A DNA stretch of 64,000 bases from Anthoceros angustus (taxonomy: Eukaryota > Streptophyta > Anthocerotopsida > Anthocerotales > Anthocerotaceae). Under the pieces are notes generated by a model, which worked only from the letters and a program-made list of their open reading frames with translations, had not been told where the DNA came from and did not search any database. Numbering within the stretch: position 1 is the stretch's first letter; each line of letters begins with the position of its first letter. The position numbers and the translations under genes were made by a program. Below are positions 53,918 to 64,000 of this stretch, one piece after another. The DNA lies in the NCBI GenBank assembly GCA_010909165.1, contig VJWM01000227.1, forward strand, positions 229,915 to 293,914, given 5' to 3'.

Positions 53918-54880
53918 ATCAACAAGGAGGTCCGATCCAAGAACCTCCGGAGGACCCGAGGCGATGGACCTTGAGGTCCCGAGGATGGCCTACAACCGCC
54001 CAAGGAGGAAGAAGGGGCGTGGTGCCGAGCCCCTTAAGGCGAAGGGAAGATAGGGCCAGCACCGGGCTGCCGAGGCTCGAACGCAGCGACAACCAACGGA
54101 TGGTTGATATCCGATCCGGATACGAGTAAGGGCGGTAGCCCGGATCATTGTCCATTGAACTCGCCACCAAGGTGGATCACCTTGGTGATAACCTGCTGGT
54201 ATTCTCGCATGCGCCCAATGGGAAGAGAGCGGACGGGAAGGATTATCTGCCCCTGGGGAGGCACGAAGCTAAGGAGCGAGAAGCCTCGCTTATCGATCGA
54301 CCCCATACCGATTCATGTATGGGGACATTTCGAGCCCTCAAGGAGGGAGAGCTTGAGCGGGCGCCCAAGGGCCGGAGGCCCCGTAGAGCGTGCAAGGGCG
54401 CCTGAGGTGGGGGTCGCCCTTCAAGACCAAGCGACTCGGAGGAGGACGAGGGATTCCTGACTCCATACGTCTGAGCGAACCCCTCACCACCTGTGAAGTT
54501 TGGGAGGCGATTCCCTTCCTCCTTTTGGTGCCCTCCGAGCAGCAAGATGTGAGGGAGCCGATGGAGGGCGCATGGCCCGCACCGATGTAACAGTACCAAC
54601 AACCACGACGGCCGAGCCCCGACGAACCGGGAGCCAAGAGGCGGAAGACGGTGCCGCTTACCAACGCAAAGACTGGAAGGTGCCAGATTCTTACCCCGCC
54701 CACCTGAGTGGCAAGAGGTCAAGAGGCGTAAGGAGGGCGTAAAGGGACGTGGCCCAAGGAGCAGGAGGTCACCGCGCAGCCCACCGAGCCGGCCTGCCCC
54801 GGCTGTGAAGGGGCAAAAGAGCTTGCTCCTGACCCCTCACCTCCTCCGAGCCCTGTGAGAAAGAGATCCGCAAGTCATTG
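53918..54880 (+). pseudogene. gag-like region, copy 3
   Basis: 53918-54320 repeats 52488-52890 with one or two differences; 54238-54666 is repeated exactly at 55210. Beyond 54320 it parallels 10330-10870, with a long 'MGTFRALKEGELERAPKG' frame. Proline- and arginine-rich, frame-broken, function as an element gag is inferred. Confidence 0.6.
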
Positions 54881-55209
54881 ATTCTTGGATCTATTCTATT
54901 GAGACTTATCTCGCCTCATCCGGTCTTGAGCCGAGTACTACTTAGGTAGTGTTGGCATTTTCTTAAAGAGCCATGTTTTTGATCTATGGGCATGGTGCTA
55001 ATTGCCCAAGGTAACCGAGCACATACCATCACGTGGGCATCGCATCTTCAAAGAAGCCTCAAGAAGGCCCAACTGCAAATGCTTCACTAGACATCGCCTT
55101 GACAATATCAAGCAAATAGATACCGACGAGATTAAGTTACCTTTTGAAGCTATCATGCACCGCACTACCATGAGTGAAGATGACAACCGCATCGCTCATG
55201 GTCGGTTTG
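54881..55209. other. unrelated sequence between two identical gag-like blocks
   Basis: An 80-codon open stretch on + (from 55002) has no known family. It joins at 'aaggattatctgcccc' on the right without any repeat at the junction that I can see. Confidence 0.35.
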
Positions 55210-55638
55210 AAGGATTATCTGCCCCTGGGGAGGCACGAAGCTAAGGAGCGAGAAGCCTCGCTTATCGATCGACCCCATACCGATTCATGTATGGGGACAT
55301 TTCGAGCCCTCAAGGAGGGAGAGCTTGAGCGGGCGCCCAAGGGCCGGAGGCCCCGTAGAGCGTGCAAGGGCGCCTGAGGTGGGGGTCGCCCTTCAAGACC
55401 AAGCGACTCGGAGGAGGACGAGGGATTCCTGACTCCATACGTCTGAGCGAACCCCTCACCACCTGTGAAGTTTGGGAGGCGATTCCCTTCCTCCTTTTGG
55501 TGCCCTCCGAGCAGCAAGATGTGAGGGAGCCGATGGAGGGCGCATGGCCCGCACCGATGTAACAGTACCAACAACCACGACGGCCGAGCCCCGACGAACC
55601 GGGAGCCAAGAGGCGGAAGACGGTGCCGCTTACCAAAC
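55210..55638 (+). repeat. identical copy of 54238-54666
   Basis: A 429-bp block from 'aaggattatctgcccctgg' to 'gccgcttaccaa' shows no difference by eye from 54238-54666, while its flanks are unrelated. Confidence 0.9.
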
Positions 55639-58600
55639 CATTCACCTACTCTATAGGGCTAACTTGGGACTCCTCGTGCTAGAGCCAACTCCGAATCCAT
55701 CACGATGGCTAAATTTCGTGATCCGCCCACTTCCTGCTCATCAAGCTATCGCTCTCCCCAAGGCCCTTGAGTCTTCGGGCCCCCCGCATCGCCGCTGTGA
55801 GTCGGTGAAGGCTACCAAACATTATCAAGGGTTTGCCGACCTCCGCCAAAAGGGCTCCGGGCTTTGGTCTTAAGCCGCCGAGCATTCAAAGAAACCACTG
55901 CGCTTGCAGAGAGTCCTTCTCACGATACACACACCTCCTTGGCCTGCTGCGCAAGTCCTCTCATGGGCCTCAATGTCAATTCTTCTCAAGATCGTAGCAC
56001 TCATACCCATTGATCCGTGGAATATATCCGCACACCTCAAGTCATCAATAGCAATACAATTCCGTCCACAAGAGGGGCCGCCAATAACGTTGTCCCACCC
56101 TGTAGCAAGCGTCCAAAACCCAATCTCTTTGGAGAAGGTTTTGATAAGTTTCATCATAAGCCCCAGGCCTCGGTATGGGCATACCACCAGCCTTGTCTTG
56201 TGACATGTACACTGCTTTCTTCACAACCGTATCATGAGCGATCAGATCTCCCATTGTTGAAAGTACTGCATGGCATTTGGCATCATTGGAACTATCCCCA
56301 ACCATCTTCATTCCCCAACCCACCGTGACATATTCCACGCTTCAAACCCACCCTCATTGTTCATGTTCGCCTTGTCCCATACAAATGAGACCAAGCCCCT
56401 TTCTTGCTCCACTTCGATCGACTCACTGTGAGCCTCCACACCATGCATGACAATCATTCTCAACTCATCGAAGTTGTTTTCTCCGCAAAGCTCGCAAAAC
56501 AAGGTCCATCATCCGCTTGTCAACTGCTTGTCCAAGGCCCAATTTGAAACCCCTTGAACGCCCATCACAAGAAGTGTGTACTTGTCCTCTCGAAATCCTC
56601 GCATGTCTAACACATCTCGCTTCCACTTGGTATTGTACTTGTTTTTCCGAGGATGGAACATTGAAGACCTCCAATCCTTCCTCAAGGTCCTTGTCCACCA
56701 AAGCACGCCGTCTCCTCCGCCCTTTCCAATTATTAACTTCAAAATGAAATGTTGGAAGACATCCGAAGTTTGGAAAGACCTCAATATCCTTCCTTCTGGC
56801 CAAACACATGATTGTTAGTCCAAACCCAAAACAGAGAGGGCGCCGGCCGCCGAGGACCTTGCGACACATGTGAAACTCACCTTTCCAAAGAAAAGCTTGA
56901 AAGCGGGACAAGATCCGTCCGTCAATGCAACGGATATTCTTCGACCTCCTCGAATGAAGAGCACCCTGTGTTTGACCATCGCAACTTGTATGACATGGAA
57001 CTTCTTCCGCAACGTGATCTCCTCATCCATGCCCTTCAAATCAATAAGCCCAAAAACTTTTCTCGTAGTCACCGTAATTTGCTGCCCACACTCCACCGGT
57101 ATTCCTTGAAGGATTTCCATGGCTTTGCCAACATGTCCTTCGGCTTTACGACACGTGTCCACTTGCTTCCTCGTCACGCCACCTTCGCTTCCTTTCCTTT
57201 CTTGCTTATCCTCACCGGTAAATGCTTCTTCTGTTCTGAGTTCCACCTCCCACTTTGAAAAAATCAAGTCCACATTGTCCCACACCTTCCTCCTCGCTTG
57301 GCAATGCATAAAATGTGTGCGATTGTTCACTTTGTTCTCGCTTGTAGACATCGCCTTCGCGCCTTCATCATCCTCAATCAATCCCAAGCACTTTGTAGAT
57401 TGTACTTCCATGCCATGGTCATCTCAGACACCTTCGCTTTGCAATCAGCTCATCTCTTAAGTATCTGGACCGCCAATGAAGTTCATCTCTTCATGTCCGA
57501 CATGAAACCAAATAGTGCACGGAATAGGAAGAAGAAAGCAAGAAATACGCTCAGGATATAGACCTCTTCTTCATCGTGCATTTCCACCAAGAACGCAGAA
57601 GACGCCATCGTATCCACCCTCTCGCTTGAGGGATTCAGCCACGCCACTGTTGTCGAGAAAATTGGCAAATTGGAACTTAAGACCTCCACACACCTCCCTT
57701 GATGAGGCATGGGCCAATTATTTGGCCCAGTTATTTCAAGGAATAGAAGGGTATTGCCACTCTTATGTATGATTGATCCAAAGTATGATCCAGCAAGCTT
57801 GATCGAAGCGAGCGAGGGCGTACGCTAGGGGTTCTTTCAACCACTATGCGCTGGAAACATCTATGATATCCTCACTGGAAGAAGAGGTTCTTTCTCGTCC
57901 TTTGCGGTGCTTGCCACGGATCATCCGATTGGGTGCACCACAACCGCTGACGGCTTTCCTTGAGCGCCTGCTGGTCATCGCTCTGACAGGAGAGGCAGGC
58001 CGGCCGCGCCTCCCTCCTTCTTCCTCCCGCCAACCTCGCCTCACCCCACGCCTCTTCCTCCTGGGGATCCAACAACACCTCTTCCACGTCCGCTGGAAGG
58101 GCTCCGCAAAGTTTGCGCCGCCGGCCCTCCCCATCTCCTGTTGAAACCGGATAAACCAGTTGGGATCCGGAGGCAAGTCGCCGCCCACCCTTCATCACAC
58201 GGCGCCGGCCGCCGCCAAGACTCGTTTCCGATAGGCAATGGTTGGGACAACCATTGACGCCATGCATGCCAATGCTGTGCATATGCATCCCTATGTTCGC
58301 CCATGCCCCCGTAAACTTCTTCCTCCGAATGCCCGAGCACGTCGAATGGGGCCATCTTCCTCATCCGATGGGCCAAGTTCACTGGGAGGGGCCGACTCCC
58401 CGCCTCTTCAAGATTTCTTTGATGGGCTGCCTCACCCTTCTCATTGATAGCTCCTCCTGATCCACAACGTCTGGTAATCTTCCCACATAGCCTCGATGAG
58501 GGCCATTCACCAATATATCGGAAAACAGAAAAGCGAAAGTCACGCTACCATCAAAGTCTCATGGTTTTGAAAAGACATTTGAGTACCATGAGGTTGGCGC

Positions 58601-59540
58601 ATGCACTCGAACTCTTCGACTATGAGCGAGGTGCACATTTCTTGGCATTGAACCCTCCGAGGTCGAGAACATAAGACCATATCCCCGGATCATGCCAAAC
58701 TCATATGGCCCGGTGGTGCAAAATAACGAAACTCTCCCCTCATTCATATCCATTGTTGCCTTACACCAACCAGCCTCTTTGATTGGGCAAAGCTATATCC
58801 CATTATCCGTAGTTTCAAAGGGGTCCATGCCGCCGCTTTCATCTTCCGATGCGGATCCCGGACGAGCATCCAATCCTTCCGCAAAATGAGAACAGGTCAA
58901 CTGCCACCCGCCTACTTGGATGTGCACCTCGTAGTGCAGATGGAATTGGGGTGGCCACATGCTTTGAACTTTTGGTGCTTCATTCCCACCCTTGCCCGCC
59001 ACAGCCTTTGTTCGGCTAGTCTTCCTCAAGACATGCTCGATTTTGCCTCCCCAGGGCTTTATGCCCTCCCACACCTCCGGATGCGAGTGCGCCCCATTGC
59101 CTTGCACTCGACCGCTGTGGCGCCTCGAACTTCTTCTCCGCCTCCGCTTTGTTTCTTCGATTGCGCTGGCGGGCGGATCGCCACCGCCGCCAGTCCTTCT
59201 TGCTCCGCCTCCCGCCGCCATCTTCGTTAGCGAAACGCCGCTGCATCACAAGACAACGCGAACGAGAAACCAATCGCCGCCGCAAAGAGAAATGCAAGGA
59301 AGGACACTGCTCACATGAAGAGGGCCGAACCTCTCGCAAAACCGCCGATTGATGCTGTTCGATGGCTTCCAACCGCCTCACCTCGGCGATCGCCGCAGAT
59401 TGCTCAATCTCTCTGGCCGCAAGGGAGGATGCCCGAATTCCACCGCAATTGTCGCTCCAAATCGATGCAACACCGCCGTATGCACTCGCCTCATTTCTCC
59501 TCGGATCGAAATACGCCCACAACGCCACACCGCCACGCAA
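55639..59540 (-). pseudogene. decayed minus-strand coding region, family not recognised
   Basis: Minus-strand frames are open in pieces: 59540-59016, 58288-57872, 57411-56815 (198 codons), 56911-56465, 56338-56045 and 56187-55870. Charged segments such as 'TEEAFTGEDKQERKGSEGG' and 'MVGDSSNDAKCHAVLSTMGD' are protein-like. The latter, followed by a 'KKAVYMSQDKAG' stretch, is faintly like the DUF659 part of hAT transposases, but this is weak. Frameshifts and stops are frequent. It reads like an old DNA transposon or a dead gene. Confidence 0.35.
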
Positions 59541-59554
59541 CTAGCAAGAGAAAG

Positions 59555-59595
59555 AGGGTTGTAATTAGGGTTTCGCCCCTGCATTTATAGCCCAA
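59555..59595 (-). promoter_or_regulatory. possible promoter: TATA box and telo-box
   Basis: On the minus strand 'gctataaatgc' (about 59580-59590) is followed by 'aaaccctaat' (about 59562-59572). A TATA box with a nearby AAACCCTAA telo-box is common in plant core promoters. It precedes the minus-strand coding debris below 59540. Confidence 0.35.
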
Positions 59596-60067
59596 AACTT
59601 CGAATTACCTTATGACACCATATTTCGATATGCCCTAATATAAACTCCTCTATCCATAATCACATTGACTCGTGACGGCCGGGCAATAATTGTACCATAG
59701 GCATGACGCGCACCGTTGATACTCTCACCGATAGTCCATCATGATCTCGAACTACAGAAATAATGTCCTTTATATCTTTGCGATAGGCCTACTAAGGCAC
59801 ACACCGCCATTCGCATGCATCTTCCTTGTCCATTCTCCTCTAGTTGTCTCGCCCAGAGGCCTGTCGCTTCCATGTCCACGGCGGGGCGCTCAGAGGTTAT
59901 GAACGACGGCATACAATGTTGCGCTCACCCACACCCGGAAGGAGAAGAGGTTTGAGTTCTTCCTTCAAGACTTCCTTTCCTCGGCCTTGTTTTGGATTCT
60001 AAGTTGTTATTTTTCGATCGATTCACCGGCTTTCGTGATAATCTCGGGCACAACACAAGCCTTCCCA
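59596..60067. other. spacer between divergent coding remnants
   Basis: No gene seen. The divergent layout (minus-strand debris to the left, plus-strand ORF to the right) leaves room for promoters of both. Confidence 0.35.
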
Positions 60068-62280
60068 ATGTCCGGTGCTTCACATAAAAAGAGAAGGAAG
60101 AGGTCAGACAGCCGCCACATCACCGCATCCGCCGCAACCCGCCGTGGTGCATTTTGCCATTGCGTAAGAACGATGATGATGAAGGTTGATTTGTTCCTTC
60201 ATTGGTAGTGATGATGCTGTGAAAATCCATATGGTGTGATCCCTGAATATTCTGCATTGGCATTAGACGAAGACGCCGACATTTGGCCGCCAAATGTCCC
60301 ACGGGGTGTTCCTCCAACACCTAGGAATGTGCATCGTTATGCTGCTTTGGAGGGAAGCCCATCCAACCGCTCTCACCCTTCCCAATGTCAGTGACGTTCC
60401 CCCGGGAGATAGACCGATGGTTCCACGCCGTGGCTTGTTTCATGAGGATAATGTAGCTCGCCTGCACTCACCGGATGATGAAGGGCCCATTGGGGACGAC
60501 GAGGATTCGGTCCACTTCAAGACACCTGCTGCATGTCGTTCCTTCCATCCGAAGCCTCTGAGTGAGACTTTGAAGGCCCCGACAAGCGCAGTTATTGTTT
60601 CACGCCAGAGACGCGCAGCTGGAGTGTCGTTGAGAAAAAGTGAAGGGGAGACAATGACTGCAGATTTCAAGAAGCCTTGTTGCAACAACATGTGTCTGCT
60701 GAAGCTGACCAAAGAGCGATTTCAGGAGCAGCGATACCGCTTTCTTCGGATGGGGAGGCAGGAACAGGAGACATTTCTTCAGTCCCTTGTTCAATCGGAT
60801 GGAGTGCATGGTGATAGAAGGAAAAGCGGTCACACATCTCATGGGAGCGACTTGCGCGCTTGAAGGCTTCAAAAGAGTGTATTGCCTTGGGCAAGAGGTA
60901 TGAGGAGCTAAAGAGCGTAGTCATTCTGGAATCACCTTGGGATGGATTCGGACCAAACCAAGGCACAATCTACTTGCGCGCTTGATGCCATTTCTTGGAT
61001 GGACAAAGCTTTTACGCTTATGTGGCCGAGCCTTCAAAATTTGGAAGTTTTCAATCTACCCGAGTTGGAAATATGGACCTTGTACAAGCGTCAGTGTGAA
61101 AGCTCTAGCATACGCTATGTGAAGTATCCATGGTTCTTAAAACCCTGGAGAAGCAACTACCCAAGAGTGAAAATCAAGTCCAACAGATTAACATGCTCGC
61201 GCAGTCCTAAGAGCATAAGAATACAAAGCAAGATCAAGGTAAATTGAACCAATGTGTCCTCATTGGCTTGTTCCTCCGGTGAATTTTGGCTATCATGCAC
61301 CGGATGTTCCTCTGTCTCCTTCCGTCATGATGCATGTACTGCATGCAATACTTACCATGGATTGGGTTTCCCACAATATTGATAGCGCGCGGCTGGCCGG
61401 CGCCTCTAGAGGTCGTAAAGCCCCTCTCAGAAAATGGGAAGGCCACGCGCGCCAACTGCTGATGATGATTCGAGACCCTCCCAAATGAAAAGGAGGGAGG
61501 CCGCGCGCCCCCCACTATCTCGCCGCATGGATGTTTGCACTCTCAAAATAAGGTTTGTATAGGTTGATGGTTTCTTTGTCCGCCGAGTTGGGGGTCTATT
61601 TTATTGCGATTATGATGTTTGTATGTGGCACGTAGAAATTTCAGGTTGCTTTGAAGCACATCGTGCGGCTCCACCAGAACGGCAAAATGGCTAAACATGT
61701 GAGCAAGAGCTATGTGGAGCCACATAAGTATATGTCCAATTGATGGAATGGACCAAAAAGACAGAGATCATCTTCTCCTGGCGAAAAACCTCGAGAGGAG
61801 TGTCGATTCACCACGTGGTTGGGTGCATGATTCACAACTAACGCAAAAGCTAGAGCCTATTTGCATTATGCGAATTTATGAACGACGAATCTTACGATCA
61901 CCATCATTCGTGACGTTATACATAATTACGAGGGTGTCCCGCCAAGAGTTTTGTATTTGGCTGGACAACACATGCTGGAGAATAAGAACCACCGCTTTTG
62001 CATATCCGAACATGCTTGTTGATATGGGTACTTTTGAAAAGTGAAAGTGGGATTCCTTTGGTCGGGCATACTCATGATCAAATCGACTGATGTTTTCTTG
62101 CTTCTCCAAAAGCTTGAAAACATAAAGAAGCTCACACCCTTCCGCATTGTCGAGATCTTGATGCAAGCGACACTCCAACACCGAGGTAAAGATATTGACC
62201 TGTGGCAGACTTGTCATATGTGTGGCCTATTACACAAGGCCGAGAGGACTCACTTATGGGCGGCAGAAAGAGATTGAACA
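60068..62280 (+). pseudogene. transposase-like gene of the CC..C / DUF7869 type, broken
   Basis: The ATG at 60068 starts a basic leader (M-S-G-A-S-H-K-K-R-R-K-R). The longest open part, 60294-60863, holds 'KPCCNNMCLLKLTKERF' followed by 'RMGRQEQETFLQSL', the CC-x3-C module seen near the N-terminus of these proteins. Next come 'GKRYEELKS' and 'ELEIWTLYKRQCES'. A 'YPRVKIKSNRLTC' stretch (about 61150-61195) follows. Finally, at about 61975-62100, frames combine to 'ENKNHRFCI' and 'VGFLWSGHTHDQIDRCF'. The latter matches the VGFLxxGHTHxxID signature of this family. Several frameshifts are present. Members are widespread in eukaryotes and are probably transposon-derived, but poorly characterised. 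Assignment is from motif memory only. Confidence 0.5.
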
Positions 62281-62959
62281 ACTTATCGCTCCAAAGACCC
62301 AGCTTTAAAATAACACGTGAAGAGAAAGCGGACCGTGGTTTGTGATGCTAAGGAGCAAGCACTCGACCTCGCCACTGGGAAATCAAGGGGTTTGAGTTTT
62401 GAAATTTGTGCCTTCGGACACTATAATACCGCGCCTTGACCGCACCGCACAAGGGATAAAAAGGAAGCTGTACTATTATCACCAACCGCAGCTGCTCATC
62501 TAAAGGACGGTCTTCTAACTTAGGCCTTATGTGACAAGTGAGTTTTATGGTGGGAAGCTCGGGACCAAGAGGAGATTGTCATATTGTGGAAAACAACATT
62601 GGCCTTGTTACACAAACCTTGGAGGTGGTACAGATCCGGCGGAAGGTACACCCAACCTCTCATGTTCGAAGCACTCACGAGGAGGCATTCGAGGGAGCTC
62701 CCAACGAGATATGTATTTGGGAGCATACCAAACCGAGGGAGGCAACAACAAGAAATGTCACGATTGAATGGTGATATCGTAGAAAAATGTGGGGATGTTA
62801 GTTGCGCTCATGACACGTACACGCAAAATAGACCGCCGGATTGGGAAGGTGACCGGTGTTAAACTACATGCACCATGTACCTCACTTCCTTGTCATTGGT
62901 ACAGAATCGAACATACGATGCGATTTAAGGAGGTGGAAGAATATTTAACGGAGGGATGG
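62281..62959. other. unassigned sequence between the transposase-like gene and LTR copy 3
   Basis: Overlapping open stretches of 68-92 codons near 62530-62860 match nothing I recognise. The absence of a good polypurine tract before the LTR suggests LTR copy 3 is the left end of an element or a solo fragment. Confidence 0.35.
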
Positions 62960-63503
62960 TGTGGGCTATGCACTCGGGAGTTAGAAATAAGTAGGGTTTC
63001 GCTTTAGGATTGAAGGATAAATAAGGCGGAAAAGGAGGAATAAATTGGGGTAGCGCCGGACGAGGCTCGAGTATACTCCGACTGAGTGAACAACGGACCC
63101 CTGCACTATGGCAAGCTCCGACTACGCCGAGTAACGGATAAGTCCGAACCCACCTGTGTCAAAACAGATAAGTACGCCTGGAAAGTAACCCAGGAGCGAG
63201 GCGTGAGGATGACGAGGCGGCGCCACGGACGGCCCCGAGTGGAGGTCGGGCATGCAGAGGCCAGACCGTAACCTGCTGAGGCCGCAGGCAGTATTCACGC
63301 CTGGCGCGCGCGCGGCGTAAGCCGAGGGTCGAGTAAGCCATGCACTCGCGCACGGACAACGAAGAGGCGCCTTCCGCAGCCAGCTTACTTCCACAAGCGG
63401 CCAAGGAGGAGGTCATTGCCAGCCCGCATCCTCACAGCCTTGCGCCCGCAATCCGGCGCTTTTTGGGCGCCCCACTTAGAGCGTGGCGCACCGAAGGTTG
63501 GAG
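62960..63503 (+). repeat. gypsy LTR, copy 3
   Basis: Starts TGTGGGCTATGCACTCGG and follows the LTR to 'ccgaaggttggagcagacc', then runs straight into an inverted copy. Confidence 0.8.
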
Positions 63504-63506
63504 CAG

Positions 63507-63894
63507 ACCCTACGCCCGCTTTTCGGCCTTACGCCGCAGCGCTGGGCGTGAATACCGCTATAACGGCCTCGCAAGGTTACGGCCCGCCTATCGCATGCCC
63601 GACCTCCACTGTGGCCGCCCACGTGGCGCCCGTCTCTCACGCCCGCCTCCTAGGTTACTTTCGATTTATCCTATTTTGACTGGAGTGGGTTCCGGACTTA
63701 TCCGTTACTCGGCGTAGTCCGGAGCTTGCCATAGTGGTACCGGGGTCCGTTGTTCACTCCAGTCCGGAGTATACTCCGAGCCTCGTCCAAGCGCCACCCC
63801 AATTTATTCCTCCTTTTCCGCCTTATTTATCCTTCAATCCTAAAAAACAAACCCTACTTATTTCTTAACTCCCCATGGAAGTGCATAGCCCACA
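63507..63894 (-). repeat. gypsy LTR, copy 4 (inverted, truncated)
   Basis: Reverse complement begins TGTGGGCTATGCACTTCC at 63894 and continues through 'ggataaataaggcgg', 'gtatactccgg' and 'ggtattcacgccc' to 'gcgggcgtag' at 63507. It is closer to copy 1 than to its neighbour copy 3: it keeps 'gtggtaccggggtcc' and 'ccggagtatactcc'. Confidence 0.8.
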
Positions 63895-64000
63895 ATATCA
63901 TTGGTACAATAGGTAGTTACAGGAAGGCATTCGAGGGACTAGGACTTCCTTTAACCATTAGCCCTTTTGGGGTTGTTCCTCCTCGAACTTGAGGGGTAGA
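63895..64000. other. window end, unassigned
   Basis: About 100 bp of sequence outside the inverted LTR; nothing recognised. Confidence 0.4.

Noticed and set aside
56045-56338. hAT transposase (DUF659) call
   Set aside because: Only a faint pattern across ~40 residues; no BED finger or dimerisation region found nearby.

Overview
The window is nuclear DNA of a land plant. Genes have short GT–AG introns, and two products are plant-specific or plastid-type: PGR5 (cyclic electron flow) and a DUF569 protein. The unbiased codon use, small introns and mixture of retrotransposon families would suit a seed-free plant (bryophyte, lycophyte or fern), but the species cannot be read from the sequence.

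About 20 kb in the middle is genic. I could model six complete genes with consistent splice phases. PGR5 is on + (22593-23145). A BOR1-type borate exporter (23719-26689) and a DUF569 protein (27813-29014) are on -. The INO80 chromatin-remodelling ATPase is on + (36439-44091, 22 exons, 1631 aa). A plastid transaldolase-like aldolase is on + (46131-47367), and an Mpv17/PMP22 membrane protein is on - (47540-48424). PGR5/BOR1 and aldolase/Mpv17 are convergent pairs. Between INO80 and the aldolase lies the debris of a tandem duplication: an aldolase fragment with a mutated start codon and a broken copy of the INO80 3' exons.

The flanks (1-22 kb and 49-64 kb) are mobile-element debris. Bases 1-9.7 kb hold a Ty3/gypsy element whose gag, protease and RT-RNaseH-integrase segments were each separately multiplied head to tail. 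Copies of its LTR recur at 51.8, 63.0 and (inverted) 63.5 kb. A related gag-like region fills 9.7-13.3 kb and is repeated as near-identical blocks at 52.5-55.6 kb. A Ty1/copia remnant (13.9-16.3 kb) and a PIF/Harbinger nuclease remnant (19.4-20.8 kb) follow. The Harbinger remnant sits inside an old duplicate of the DUF569 3' end. At 60.1-62.3 kb lies a decayed gene resembling the little-studied CC..C / 'VGFLxxGHTHxxID' transposase-like proteins (DUF7869 type).

The smaller structures include a poly(A) retroposon with an empty-site partner inside the window, a terminal-inverted-repeat element with three 40-bp repeats, several short satellite arrays, and a long LTR foldback at the right end. The cellular genes are unrelated in function, so no operon-like logic is implied.
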